From Paracorniculantispora psalliotae (Eukaryota > Ascomycota > Sordariomycetes > Hypocreales > Cordycipitaceae): a stretch of DNA of 64,000 nt. The notes beneath the pieces are model-generated. The model ran no database searches. It was not told the DNA's origin and saw only the letters and a list, made by a program, of their open reading frames with translations. Shown here in pieces: positions 22,237 through 33,232 of the stretch (position 1 is its first letter; each line of letters opens with the position of its first letter). The translations under genes and the position numbers were made by a program. Location: the NCBI GenBank assembly GCA_002796755.1, contig PHFE01000083.1, forward strand, positions 365,781-429,780. Reading direction: 5' to 3'.

Positions 22237-22854
22237 ATGCTTGCTCCCATTGCCGCCATCGCCGTCCTCAGCGTCGGAGCCGCCGCCGGAGGTGCCTGCC
22301 TGCCGCCCAAGGAGCCTCGTTCGCAGGCCATCGCTTTCCGCATTGAAGTTGCGCAGGGCGCCAAGGACCTGGCCACCGCGGTCGACGGCACTTTCTTGAC
22401 CCCCATCCACAGCATCGGCGCTGGCCAGAACGTCGCCGGTAGCGGCGGCGACCACACCTCGGCCTTCTTCATCAACGGCACCAGCAACGCCGAGGGCTCG
22501 ACTGTCGTCTTCGCGACCACGGGCGACTTTGGCGAGTCCCTGAGCTTCAGCGACAACCAGAACGGCGTCTGGCGGGCCAACCTCAACATTGGCGGCAGCT
22601 ACGACAAGCACTACTACATTGCGGGCGAGGGCAAGCCCGTGCTGAAGGGCCCCAAGTCGTTCATCATGTGCGACAGCACGGTCGAGGGCCAGCAAGAGCG
22701 CCGCTTCGGCGTTCTCAAGGGCTTGGATCAGGGCGCCAAGGTCGAAAAGGGCTGCGTCAATGTAGACCTGGTGGCTTACTGCACCGAGTTCATCCCCGAT
22801 ACCAGGACCGACCTTACCAACGCCTACAACGTTCGCTGCAACCCTTTCAACTAA
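22237..22854 (+). CDS. Small secreted protein, function unknown
   Basis: Single exon, 205 residues. MLAPIAAIAVLSVGAAAGGACL is a signal peptide with cleavage probably near residue 18-20. The mature part of about 185 residues contains five or more cysteines (ACLPP, FIMCDS, EKGCVNVDLVAYC, VRCNPF) and a Gly-rich beta-type body (HSIGAGQNVAGSGGDHTSAF, WRANLNIGGSYDKHYYIAGE). I associate this layout with fungal secreted proteins of unknown function (DUF7907-like) but cannot confirm it. Long 5' leader with CT/CA-rich sequence just before the ATG. Part of the gene and its leader recur in degenerate form about 0.3 kb downstream. Confidence 0.75.
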   Translation: MLAPIAAIAVLSVGAAAGGACLPPKEPRSQAIAFRIEVAQGAKDLATAVDGTFLTPIHSIGAGQNVAGSGGDHTSAFFINGTSNAEGSTVVFATTGDFGESLSFSDNQNGVWRANLNIGGSYDKHYYIAGEGKPVLKGPKSFIMCDSTVEGQQERRFGVLKGLDQGAKVEKGCVNVDLVAYCTEFIPDTRTDLTNAYNVRCNPFN

Positions 22855-23138
22855 GCGCTCAGTGCTTGGTCGATTTTGAACGATGGAACGAACGCGCATA
22901 GCATTTTGTTTTAGCCACTTTTATAACTAATCCTAATACAATCACTTTCTTTGATGACCAATTTGTACGACATAAGCGAGGCAGTGGTGTGATACAGCAG
23001 AGACCTGACATGCGCAGCACAATTTGGTGGTACTCAGTAGTAAAAAACATTACACTCCTAGTATACGTAGGAGATATATTTTTAGACGACTTATCTTATG
23101 TATCTGATTATCTGTACGCGCCTTGCGCCGTTACACCG

Positions 23139-23200
23139 CCAAGAGGGGTCCTGACCAAGAAGTGAAGAGCCAGAACGTCGCCGGTTGTGGCGGCGAAGTA
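23139..23200 (+). pseudogene. Rearranged relic of the upstream secreted-protein gene
   Basis: Positions 23143-23163 repeat 22109-22129 exactly (21 nt from the 5' leader). Six bases later, 23169-23185 repeat 22424-22440 exactly (17 nt from inside the coding region), and similarity continues through GGCGGCGA. In the intact gene these two pieces are about 300 bp apart. The relic therefore is a duplicate copy with an internal deletion joining leader to coding sequence. No open frame of use remains. Confidence 0.65.
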
Positions 23201-23403
23201 TTTATACCAGTTGTCTGTTACAAACATGGTAACGCCAATGCTAAAATTTAAACATCGGCGAATGTTTTTTTAGCCAGAAAAGTCATTGCGATGTAGATGA
23301 TAGTTTGTCACCATTACTGCGGGGTCCCGCCCTAAGACAGTGTCGTGCGGCGACTTTTGCTGTCCAATGCACACAGTACTAGAAGCAAGACAGCGCTACA
23401 GTG

Positions 23404-24690
23404 ATGGCTTTGCCGCTGCAAAAGACTCCCTCTGGCTGGGAGAGTCTACCCGTCGAGATCAAACTCATTGTTGTCCGCCAGCTTCCTGATCTCGGTTCAC
23501 TGGGCGCCCTGTTTCACGCGTCGCCCACCTTCTACCGAACGTGTGGTCATGACGCACGAGAATGCGCCGAGATCATTTTGGCCTCTGGGTATATTTGTGG
23601 TCATACGGCTGTACTCTTCCGATTGTGTGCTCTTATCCGGTCGGGCAAACTGCCACTCAAGACAACTCGCGACTTTTTCGAGCGGATCACCGGAGAAGCA
23701 TTGTGCTATCATATGCGCATCCGAGAATCAGCGCGGGGGATTGCTCCCCGGAAGCTTGACCGCGACATAGATCCAGGGATTGTGCGCGGCCTCCTGGTGA
23801 CGGCAGCACATATTCAGAATCTTGCTGGCGAATGCCTTCAGGTCTTCCTCGCGCGTTTCAAAACGCTTCAACCAGAAACCAACGCGGCATGGGAAGGAGG
23901 AAGGGGGAAAAAGAGAGAGAGGAAAAAGGCACCACCGTATTATTTCGACTGTATCGATGGAAAGCCCACGGGCACAGTCTATGAAACACAAGACATGGAG
24001 TCTTTCGAATGGGAGGAGGAGCAGCGAGCTATTCGTGCAATATGGCGAGTGCAGCTCATATACGAGCTAAAGCGGGCAGTTCTTGTCACCAAAGTGCTTG
24101 AATGGGAAGACTCACAAGTGCTTGAAGCAACACCAGCGATCAGAACGCCTTCAATGTGCAGCCCAAGTGACCCAACCAGCTTTTATGGGTCCCGACGAGA
24201 TTACAGAGAATTCCTCTGGCCTGTTCAACAGCATATAGGTTCTCTATTTATTGAGCGATGGGATGCGCGTGAGATGGTCTCCCCCGAATATGAAGAAATA
24301 CGATCCATTGTTGAATTCGTCCGTGAGCAGCACGGTGAAGAGGCAGGCTCCAGATACCAAAACGGGTTGCTCAACCTCAGTCAACTCGAATACGTGCCAT
24401 CTGGGCCGATTTCAACACTACAACCAACCCCAAACAGTTGGAAGGCGCTCATTAGAGCGACCGATGCCATTTGGTTATACTTCCGCGATTACCCCGACAC
24501 TTCAGAGTTCCCTCTCGACCACATCCCATTCGATCATTTTGCTCGATTTGGCTTCGCTTTCTGGTGTAAGACTAGAATGCAGAAATATGGCCTTGTGGTT
24601 GACGACTGGCGCCGACCCTGGCTCCAGGTCCGCCATGCTTGGTACAGCATCACAAACCTCTCGTCGAAACGTCCTCCGGGGGCGACGTAA
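23404..24690 (+). CDS. F-box-like domain protein
   Basis: Single exon, 428 residues from the ATG at 23404 (MALPLQKTPSGWESLP). Residues ~12-50 form an F-box-like helix bundle: WESLPVEIKLIVVRQLPDLG, then SLGALFHASPTFYRTC. F-box proteins usually recruit substrates to SCF ubiquitin ligases through Skp1. Fungal proteins of this sort, with a long variable C-terminal part (here containing a basic GGRGKKRERKKA stretch near residue 165), are numerous and mostly of unknown substrate. No leucine-rich repeats or WD repeats are visible. Codon use is less C/G-biased than in the core genes. Confidence 0.75.
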   Translation: MALPLQKTPSGWESLPVEIKLIVVRQLPDLGSLGALFHASPTFYRTCGHDARECAEIILASGYICGHTAVLFRLCALIRSGKLPLKTTRDFFERITGEALCYHMRIRESARGIAPRKLDRDIDPGIVRGLLVTAAHIQNLAGECLQVFLARFKTLQPETNAAWEGGRGKKRERKKAPPYYFDCIDGKPTGTVYETQDMESFEWEEEQRAIRAIWRVQLIYELKRAVLVTKVLEWEDSQVLEATPAIRTPSMCSPSDPTSFYGSRRDYREFLWPVQQHIGSLFIERWDAREMVSPEYEEIRSIVEFVREQHGEEAGSRYQNGLLNLSQLEYVPSGPISTLQPTPNSWKALIRATDAIWLYFRDYPDTSEFPLDHIPFDHFARFGFAFWCKTRMQKYGLVVDDWRRPWLQVRHAWYSITNLSSKRPPGAT

Positions 24691-25330
24691 CTGACTATCC
24701 TGTACCACTTTCAGCATTATTAGCCGAGCAATGCGAACACGCTTCTATCCACGATTTTTCTTTCTTTCAAAAATGATGCTTTGTCATCAAGAATAAACTG
24801 AACACGTATAAATTCTAGAAATAGTACTTTTAATGATACATGAGAATGTCTACGCTGCCAACATGTCGGTTAAAGGTATTTTCCCAAATTTTAAGGTTGA
24901 AAGCAGTGTTCACGTCCAGCCAATGGCGAGTTTGACCATCTTGTCTAAATGGACGTATCGGCGGTACGACTTTGCGAAACTAACTTACAAGTAATGTTCT
25001 GTGTCTGTGATGGCTTGGAGCTCCACTGTTTTGAACATCGACGCTGCCATTGTGCTGGAGAACATGTAAGGCTGGCACGGCCAGGCTCCAGCGCTCGTAA
25101 TTTTGGAAAATTGTTGTCGTTGCCGCTCCACTGTTCGTCTGAAGTGGACTTGAGATGGTCCGGTTGCGCCAGCCTGAATCACAAGGTGCTCTGCCCCTTG
25201 TTGGTGCTAGCTCTTATTTGTAAGCTCTCGATTTGGAGATGCTCTGGAAGCCTGGTTTCTTTCTACCCTTTATCAAACAACCAACTGATGATTGACTCAT
25301 GGCAAATGCTCGCTATTTGAATCAGAAACC
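24691..25330. other. Intergenic, no supported gene
   Basis: About 640 bp of promoter and 3' sequence. The ORF at 24949-25320 looks non-coding. Confidence 0.35.
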
Positions 25331-26806
25331 ATGGCTTCCAAAAAGCCAAGTAGTCTCCGCGGCGCAGAGCCGCTCACGGCCAACGGCCCCAGCCCGTTGA
25401 CCCATGACGACATCGCCCGTCCCGAGCCGTCGCCATTACCCCCCAAAGAAGATTTGCGCGCTTGGATACAGGTCTTGGGCGCGTTCTGCCTCAATCTGAA
25501 TACATGGTGAGGTGTTATTCTCTTCCCTTCTTTGCTCCCTTATTTTTTCTTTGCCATTGTCGCTCGGACCATTTGACTTACACACCTTCCATCCTGCAGG
25601 GGCATGATGAACTCGTACGGCGCCTTCCAGACCTACTACCAGCTCGAGCTCCTTCGCGGCCACTCATCCTCTGATATTGCTTGGATTGGCTCCACGCAGG
25701 CCTTTCTCATGTTCGTCGTCTCCATCGCCTCTGGCGCCCTCTTCGACGCCGGCTTTACGCCGTGGCTGCTCTGGGGCGGCGGTGCCCTTGTCGTCGCCGG
25801 CATGATGCTCGTCAGCGCGACGTCGCTCTACTGGCAAGTCTTCTTGACGCAGGCCGTCATGATGGGGCTGGGTTTTGGGTTCCTGTATCTCGTGGCCCCC
25901 GCCGTCGTGTCCCAGTACTTTCACGCGCGGACGGCGCTGGCCATGGGCGCATCTTCGGCTGGGAGCGCAATTGGTAAGTCCATAGCCGTAATAGTATTAC
26001 ACGCTGAGATTGAGAGTTCCAAGTAAAGATGGGCTAATCTTGCGCCCGCAGGTGGCGTCATTTTCCCGATCGCCTTCACGCGTCTCGTTCCCCTCGTCGG
26101 CTTCGGATGGACCTGTCGCATTCTCGGCTTCATCTTGCTTGTCACGTCCGTGGTTCCAGCCCTGATCATGCGCTCCAAAGACGCTCCAAGTCACGGCCGA
26201 AAGCTCATTGACACCGCCGCTTTTCGCGATGTTCCATACCTTCTTCTCAACACCGGCCTTACATTCGGCTTCATGGGACTCTACATTATCTTTTACTACA
26301 TTGAGCTTTTTGCGCTCGATCGCACCAGCATCTCCTCTAGCTTGGCCAATTATTTGCTCGTCATAATCAATGTGAGCTCGCTACCTGGTCGCATCATTCC
26401 GGGATACTACGCTGACAAGATTGGCTCGATCAACGTCCAAATTTCTGTCGCCTTCCTTTCCGCCATCTTGACGTTTTGCTTGTATGCAATCCATTCAACT
26501 GCCAGTTTGGTCGTATTTTCCATCATCTATGGCTTCTTCTCTGGCGCATTTATGGGCCTCCCCGCGGCCGGCATTGTCAGTCTCTCTGATGACAAGAGCA
26601 AGATCGGAATCAGAATTGGCATGACCCTGGGCACTGTGGGATTCGGTGTCCTTGTCAGTAACCCGATTGCGGGTGCCATTGTTGGCCACAATAACAACTG
26701 GATTGGCCTGATTTCGTGGTGTGGCGCGCTATTGTTCGCGTCCAGTATCTGCTTGGTGGCGAGCCGCGTATCCAAGGTTGGCTGGGGTCTCACCGAGGCC
26801 ATTTGA
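25331..26806 (+). CDS. MFS transporter, monocarboxylate (MCT) type
   Basis: Exons 25331-25506, 25600-25973 and 26052-26806 give 434 residues; both joins are in frame (LNTW-GMMNSYG and GSAIG-GVIFP). The hydrophilic N-terminus (~45 residues) ends with DLRAWIQVLGAFCLNLNTWG, then NSYGAFQTYYQ, the fungal MCT-like signature of helix 1. About twelve helices follow, with LLNTGLTFGFMGLYIIFYYI, the SLPGRIIPGYYADKIG loop and GFFSGAFMGLPAAG. The family includes monocarboxylate, riboflavin and unassigned fungal porters in the plasma membrane. The substrate is unknown and no metabolic neighbours help. Confidence 0.9.
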
Positions 26807-27168
26807 TAATATTTGTGATGCAAATACCCAATTTCGTAATAAATAATACTTGCTCGTAATCCACTTCCACCGCACCATATTGCCGGTCAACATGTGTAAT
26901 ATGCTCGTCGGCTATGTTGTAGCAACCATGTGTACGCCCGCCGCCGCCATTCTGAACAGGTCCTAGATTGGCTTCGCATCATTCGCAAGGACACTCTTAT
27001 AGCATAAATTCGCCAACATACGACTATTAATAATGTGCATGCATTTATGATATATTCTATGCCGTTAACTTATTAGTCTTGCATCCGAAGCCATGAATAA
27101 GCCAATTATTGTGGCTCCCTAGATCGGATGATCTGCGCACCTTCTACAACATCCTCCACCATTCCAAT
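26807..27168. other. Convergent 3' intergenic region
   Basis: About 360 bp between two gene ends, AT-rich, no gene or repeat seen. Confidence 0.35.
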
Positions 27169-28059
27169 TTACCACAGCATCATCGCGCCAACAACGCCCG
27201 CCGCTGCCAGTGCACCCGTCTGAATTGGCATCGCCGCTGCTCTGTTGTGCGTATATGTCGGAGTCGGCGGTGGAATCATCAGCACCGAGATGCTGCTCGA
27301 CACGCTGCTCACCATGCTGGCGTCCACCGTAAACGGGCATTCCGACCGCTGCGTCGACGTCGGCGTCACCAGCGGCCCCAAGCACGTCGTCGTCGCCGTG
27401 GCGGTCGTCGTCACCGTATACGGAGGCTGCGGCAGGCCCGTCGTCGTCGCCGCCGCGATGCCGATGCCCGCGCCGGGACAGCCCGTCGCCGTAAGCAGGT
27501 CAATCGACACGGCGTCCTTGTTGCGGTAGTTGCCGTTGAAGCCGAGCTCGACGCGGAAGCTGACCGCGAGCAGGCTGCTGTAGTCACCAGGTCGTGGCGG
27601 CGCCGGCGCGCACAGAGGGACGTCGCGCTTCGCGTCGTAGTCCTGGTGCAGGTTGACCTGAAGCTCAAGGTGGCCGAGAAAATCGTACGAGGCGGTCTGG
27701 AAGACCTCCAAAAGATCGACAAAGTCGGCAAAGAAGAGCGGCGCGCCGTCGGCGGGCATGGTCGTATAGTTGCGCGGGTACAGGCTGCCGCGTCCGTACG
27801 TTAGGCCACCGGGCGTGCCGTTGGGGTCGAATCCTGCGATAGCCCAGTGCAGGCTGTAGTTGCCGAGGACGTCGCTGGGCGGCGCATTGTGCAGCGCGAA
27901 GACGATGGGCAGCGGCTTCTCGAGCTGGTACGTCTCATTGCGCGGGTAAACGATCTCCAGCGTCGTCTGGTCAGTCACCGTGCTGTTGGCCGCGCGCGCC
28001 GCAAAGGATGATGCGTGGGCCAGGGGCAGCAGCGCCGATAGTAAGACCAACACCTTCAT
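27169..28059 (-). CDS. Secreted, probably GPI-anchored protein (DUF7136-like)
   Basis: Single exon, 296 residues from the ATG at 28059 (MKVLVLLSALLPLAHASSFA, a signal peptide). An upstream 29-codon extension lacks such a signal and is rejected. The N-terminal domain starts LEIVYPRNETYQLEKPLPIVFALHN (quoted in part: IVYPRNETYQ, LPIVFALHN), the pattern I associate with DUF7136, followed by DFLGHLELQVNLH and a Cys-containing C-terminal section. A Thr/Ser-rich linker (TVTTTATATTTC) precedes a hydrophobic C-terminal tail, AALAAAGVVGAMMLW-like, with small residues before it, as in GPI-attachment signals. Expected location is the cell wall or outer membrane leaflet. Function unknown. Confidence 0.8.
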   Translation of the reverse strand: MKVLVLLSALLPLAHASSFAARAANSTVTDQTTLEIVYPRNETYQLEKPLPIVFALHNAPPSDVLGNYSLHWAIAGFDPNGTPGGLTYGRGSLYPRNYTTMPADGAPLFFADFVDLLEVFQTASYDFLGHLELQVNLHQDYDAKRDVPLCAPAPPRPGDYSSLLAVSFRVELGFNGNYRNKDAVSIDLLTATGCPGAGIGIAAATTTGLPQPPYTVTTTATATTTCLGPLVTPTSTQRSECPFTVDASMVSSVSSSISVLMIPPPTPTYTHNRAAAMPIQTGALAAAGVVGAMMLW

Positions 28060-29343
28060 CCCGTTCTTTTCTTGTCGCGAGTTGTATGTAAGAGACAGAA
28101 CGGAGCTTAACATATCGGCTACAAGGGGTTTCTCATCTTGTCCCAATTTTTCTCGACGTATTTCTAGTAGAATCTCCGGCGCATCTCCCGAAGGCAGCCT
28201 TGTCGGGCGCGGTGGGGATGGACGCTAGAGATGGCCTCATTTCCAGCAGCCTTATTAGCGGCTGGGCGGAATCCAGTTTTTATAAAGGCAAGGTTCTCAT
28301 AGCCGTCTCAGGCAGCTTTCATTTCAGGCGATACACTCTCTCCCTTGGAATAATATTGGTGTGTGACTTCCTCCACCTCTATAGTACTCTTCAACAATAT
28401 TATAGATACTACTAAGCAAGGGCTTTAAGATAAACATAGGGAACGAATAAATGATAAGAGCAAGAAAAACAAGAGAGATTAGAATAAACGTTGGAGTATT
28501 TTATATTTCTCTTCTTGCTTTTCTCCAGGAAATATATGAGTCTCGTTATTTCAATCCAGCAGCCATCGAAGAGCACGCCAACATTACTTCAGGGAAAGCA
28601 GTGCACGACCGCATACTGCTCCGTACTTGGTATTTAATTGACTTTTCGCCGGGAATATAGCAATTTCGTAGTCATTCCCTACAGTGAGCCAATGCCACAG
28701 CGCGAGGTCGTAATGCCGAATCCCGCTTAAAGCCTTGATACCCGATTGTTTTCAATGGGAAGTCAGCCATTATGAGTGCTACAGCTGCTATGGAACGAGA
28801 TGGGGAAGAAGCGGCAAATTACTTGGGCTGTGTAGTGTATAGATACTGAAACTTGATCATGAAAATGCCCGCCGTTAGCCCCAGACTTTAGCTGGTTTAT
28901 CGAAAGCATGCATTTCATGGCTTTGGTCTTCTACCAATCTTATGTGCTTCTCCATCCTCTACTAGTACAAGTGGTGAAGACCTCGTGGATGTGATGTCGT
29001 GCTAACGGGCAATTCTCAGCCTCATATACTACCAATGCAGCCTTCCCTTTGACTGCTTGGAATATTGACTTAATCGCAAAGAGATTTCTTACCCAAACTC
29101 TTACTTTGAATTATTTTCATTTCTTCCGAATTTAACCAATATTTAATCTCACTGACTGGCACGCGACCACAAGGCACTTATATGTGGAGTGTACGTACCT
29201 TTTTTGGACTGCGGCCCACCGACCAATCAGGAGCCAGCGCGCCCAGGGAACCACCAAATCTTTCGTCGCCAAAGCCAAGCATCGCAGGAGCTTCACTTCT
29301 CTCGTCCGCCTCCAACCCAATCACACAACCCACAACCGCCGTC
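28060..29343. other. Intergenic, no supported gene
   Basis: About 1.3 kb upstream of two divergent genes. Parts (28380-28510) are AT-rich. ORFs are short and without family resemblance. The last 150 bp before 29344 is the uL11m leader. Confidence 0.35.
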
Positions 29344-29898
29344 ATGTCAAAAGCCAGAGGCGCCGGCGCCGCAGCCGACCAAATTGTCAAATTAATCGTC
29401 GGCGCAGGCCAAGCGTCGCCCAGTCCGCCCGTCGGTCCCGCGCTCGGTAGCAAGGGTGTCAAGTCGATGGATTTCTGCAAGGTGCGGCGCCCTCCTTTCA
29501 CGCTGCGCACACCCCCTCGTCCATAGCCGGTTCTAACCCGTCCTCTTCTCTCTGAATAGGAATTCAACGCCCGCACAGCCAACTACGTCGTCGGAACCCC
29601 CATGCCCTGCCGCGTCACCGTCCGCGCCGATCGCTCGTTCGTCTTCGACATTCGCACGCCGCAGACGTCGTGGCTGCTGCTCAACTGCGTCGAGGACGCG
29701 CCCAAGAACAAAAAGGGCCAGCGCCGCGGCGCGCAGAAGCCCGGCTCCGAGACGATTGGCGAGGTTAGCCTGAAGCACGTTTACGAGATTGCCAAGATTA
29801 AGCAGTCGGAGCTGCGCCTGTCGGGCTTGTCGCTCGAGGGCCTGTGTCGGTCCATCATCTTCCAGGCCAAGTCGATCGGTATCAATGTCGTCGCATAA
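29344..29898 (+). CDS. MRPL19: Mitochondrial large-subunit ribosomal protein uL11m
   Basis: Exons 29344-29481 and 29560-29898 give 158 residues; the splice joins VKSMDFCK to EFNART. uL11 forms the L11 stalk base that binds 23S-type rRNA and translation factors. The N-terminal domain has IVKLIVGAGQASPSPPVGPALG with the conserved proline helix, then GVKSMDFCKEFNARTAN; the C-terminal rRNA-binding domain has SLKHVYEIAKIKQ and LCRSIIFQAKSIGI. MRPL19 is the yeast name for mitochondrial uL11; the cytosolic protein differs strongly from this sequence. It is convergent with the endonuclease III gene, 228 bp apart. Confidence 0.93.
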
Positions 29899-30126
29899 AT
29901 TTGGATATCTGGATATTGAAAGGGAAAAGCATGTGGAGAATTCTTGTATGAGTTTGGATCACGAGCAGCGGCTGTGATGCTACGAATGCCGACGAGCAAG
30001 CTGCCGCGGCACTGTACAATATTACTGATAGAAAGTGCTCTGTGCAAAGAGCAATGTACAAAACGAATAAGCGATTCTTGATCACAAGATTGTTACAATT
30101 ATTTACTATGTATACAGTAGTGGTGG

Positions 30127-31339
30127 TCAAGGCTCCTCTTTCTTGACGCTCTTGATATCGTCGAGCTCCCGCCTGTCCTCTTCTTGGAGTTTAGCCACCT
30201 CTCTCTCTGCTTTCCCTCGCGCAACCTTTCCTCTGTCCGCCGCTTTGCACAGGCCGTTAAGGCCGACCTCGCAGGAGCCGCACTTTTGCCCAATGGGCAC
30301 GCAGACGGCCTGGCCCAGCCCGACCAGCAGGCCGTTAATCTCCCGCCAGCGGTCCTTGGGCAGCCACGACTGCAGCGCCATCCTCGTCTCCTCTGGGTTC
30401 TTGGTCTTGTGCCACCCCCACATGTTTGTGATGCGGTGGACGTGCACGTCGACGCCGATGCCCTCGGTCTTGTTCCAGGCGGCGGACAGGCAAAGGTAGC
30501 CCATCTTGGGGCCGACGCCAGGTAGTGCTGTGAGTCCTTCGATCGTGTCTGGTATATCGCCGTTCCACTGGTCGCGTAATATTTCGGCGGCTTTCTTTAT
30601 ATATCTGTAATAAATTAGCTTCGAAACTGGGATGAATTCCAGCATGAGCTTACTTGGTCTTGTTGTTGTGGAATCCCACTTGCCAAATCATTTGATTCAG
30701 GAGTTCCGGGTCGACAGCCAAGATATTATCCAAATTTAACCCAACTGGCGCTCCAGGCTTATACGCGGGCAGCTCTGTCTGCAATTTCTTCATCACCACA
30801 GCATTGACCGTATCCTTGGTCTGGCTGGACAGCATCAGTGCAATCAGCGTGTGGAAGCGCTGGTCCTTCTCCGACGAGCCACGGTCCGCAAGCCTCTCGC
30901 AGCCCATGGTGTCCACTGCCGCACCATACGCCGCACCGCCTGGTGCTCTCATCTTGCGCACGAGATCGTATATTTGTTCCCAGTCGGATGGCGGCGCCAC
31001 CGTCGTCTCGCCCGTATCCGGATCGACCGCTTTGCGCGCCGGTTTGCGCGGCTGCTTCCTCTTTGGCGTCGCTGCCTTTGCAGGCGCACGGATGGGGCTC
31101 GTGTCGTCCAGCAGCTCTTCCTTGACGAATTTCACCGACGATTCGCTCGACAGCTTTCGGCGCCGCTTGGCCGGGGGCGAGATGGCATCCTCAATGTCGG
31201 GCGTCGCGCGGGCGTTGCCGCTGATCGGGGCGTAGGCGAAGCGCGACAGGGAGCGCGTTGTCCGGCGAGGCGTGCTGCCGGCGGCGGTGGCCTGGTCGAA
31301 AAGACGCGCCGTATCTCGCGAGACTCGAGATGGTCGCAT
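30127..31339 (-). CDS. NTG1/NTH1: Endonuclease III homologue (bifunctional DNA glycosylase/AP lyase)
   Basis: Exons 31339-30654 and 30604-30127 give 387 residues, joined as HNNKTK-YIKKAAEIL. The enzyme removes oxidised pyrimidines and cuts at abasic sites in nuclear and possibly mitochondrial base-excision repair. The first ~110 residues are basic and disordered, with a nuclear-type cluster PPAKRRRK. The catalytic core begins near FHTLIALMLSSQTKD. The helix-hairpin-helix LPGVGPKMG holds the catalytic Lys (about 262), and GIGVDVHVHR holds the catalytic Asp (about 281). The 4Fe-4S ligands are C-VPIGQK-C-GS-C-EVGLNGL-C. All key residues are present. Confidence 0.95.
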
Positions 31340-32356
31340 TTCGGAGTTGACTGTGCAGTGGCGAAAGAGCGAATCGGCTTTGACGTTTCCAAGACCCTGG
31401 CTTCGATCTAAAATCCTTGTCGCGCCCCAAGCAACACTGCAAATGACGCCAGCGACAAGAAAAATATGGATGGCCGAATTTTTCGATGCTTACCCCGTTG
31501 CAGCATCGAATGCTTTGGCCAGAATATTGGCCTCGTTGCGGTGCGGGAAGGCAACATCATGTACTTGCCTGCTTGCTTGCCCAGAAACTTTCAGAGCGGG
31601 CCCCACCCACTGCCAAGCTTATACTCCAGCAGCCTGTCCTTGGGCATTGCTCTGCACACCGCGTCGTAGTGATTGCGACAGACTGTGCATGCATTGCTTG
31701 GTGGTCGCAGGGCTGGCTGAGCCAAAATTGCCTCCTATCCAAAGGCGACCGCACGTGAAAATTCTCTTCTTCTCGCAGTGGTGGCCAGCAGCATTGGCGA
31801 CGACCCTGCCAGCGCTGCGCATGTGGCTGGATTGCACGGTTAATCGAACTCCGGGGCGGCTATGAACATCTTCGTCAGAATTCGCTCTTGCAGCTGAAAT
31901 TGGAAATCCCAGATTTCAGGGTTTGCCTAGCCCGAAACACTCCGCCGCAATTTCTTTCCAAACCGACACTCTGGGATTCACCCTCCATACGTCAGTGCTA
32001 TAAGACTGACGGCGGCTCTTCATGCATCCAGCCAAGAATTACGAGATCTTGTTCACTGGCTAGTGATGGTGTGTGGTATTACTGTCGTGGACACAACTGA
32101 ACCTTGGCTCCGCAAGCTCTGGAGCACCGTTGTAGAACCTGATATATCATGGGCGAATACGCAAAGCCGACTGCATAAGGTTATATGGATTAATCACATT
32201 CATAGAAAGTTAGGTAAAAGTACACTTAATGCACTTAAGTTGTAAGAGGTTTCTCCGGCTAGAGCTCGCATAAACGTGTGCTAGTGTGCTGGTTCGCAGA
32301 TGGGCTAATATGTCGCAAATATAGGACACAAAGCAATATTACATTCTAGAATCGAC
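31340..32356. other. Intergenic, no supported gene
   Basis: About 1 kb. Several overlapping short ORFs in different frames, none with a recognisable motif or intron structure. Contains the endonuclease promoter and the 3' region of the MBL gene. Confidence 0.35.
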
Positions 32357-33232
32357 TCAAAGGTTAGCCCCCTTTGGTACAAGAAAAGCAGCCGCGCAAC
32401 CCCAGCGCAGCACTGGTGGATTGAACCTATCGGGGTATAACTTGATCATCTCATCATATGCCTCCTTTTTATCCTTTGGCCGCTTGGCCAGCACCCTTTC
32501 AAAATCCTGTATGTACTTCTTGGTTGAAGCCAAGTGCCAGACCCCGTCGACTTCTTCTGCTTGCCTATGTCCTGGGACCACGTAGGTTGGCTCCAAGGCC
32601 TCCACCAACTCGATGGCTCTGATCCATTCTTCACGCTTCGCTTTCGTGTTTGCCTCGGCAAGCATCTGGTGGACTTGACCGTACACCACATCGCCACAGA
32701 CGGCGAGTTTGAGATCTGGGACCCATAAGATGGTAGAGTCGTGCGTGTCTGAATGCCCGCACTCGATTGCTCGCAACGCCCAGCGATCCTCTAGCAAGAA
32801 TTGCTTATTCTCCGGCAGGGGTTTCGCAAGCGTGAAGGGCTGGTAAATCTGGCCGGGAAACCGCGACCCCCATACTGCAGAAAAGGTAGGTTCTTCTATT
32901 TGCTGTTCCATATGTCTGATAGTTCCTGGTGTGGCCACAGGCACTGCCTCAGGGAATCGCCTCACTAGCTGTGAAATGCCGAAGAAGTGATCTCCATGCC
33001 CGTGCGTAATGTAGATATAAGTCAATCTTCTGCCAGGGGCAATTTTCTCAATCCACGCAATCAAATCTTCAGTTTGGCGTACTGTGATTGGGGTATCGAC
33101 CAAAACCGCCTCTTTCGCGGTGTAAATGAGCGTACAAGAGATGGGCGACCAGAGGCCCCCACCGTTTGCCCGAGGCGGGGGCTGAATCGGGATCGGGGCG
33201 GCGACGTGGACCGCACAGCGTAAAGTAGACAT
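32357..33232 (-). CDS. Metallo-beta-lactamase-fold hydrolase
   Basis: Single exon, 291 residues. The MBL metal-binding motif THGHGDHFFG is at about residues 76-85. AIECGHSDTHDSTILWVPDL (His near 158), then AVCGDVVYG (Asp), and YVVPGH (final His) complete the HxHxDH...H...D...H set, so the active site looks intact for two metals, probably zinc. An N-terminal strand pair (LWSPISCTLIYTAKEAVLVD) is typical of the fold. Related fungal enzymes act as lactonases, glyoxalase-II-like or detoxifying hydrolases. No signal peptide, so probably intracellular. Substrate unknown. Confidence 0.88.
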   Translation of the reverse strand: MSTLRCAVHVAAPIPIQPPPRANGGGLWSPISCTLIYTAKEAVLVDTPITVRQTEDLIAWIEKIAPGRRLTYIYITHGHGDHFFGISQLVRRFPEAVPVATPGTIRHMEQQIEEPTFSAVWGSRFPGQIYQPFTLAKPLPENKQFLLEDRWALRAIECGHSDTHDSTILWVPDLKLAVCGDVVYGQVHQMLAEANTKAKREEWIRAIELVEALEPTYVVPGHRQAEEVDGVWHLASTKKYIQDFERVLAKRPKDKKEAYDEMIKLYPDRFNPPVLRWGCAAAFLVPKGANL

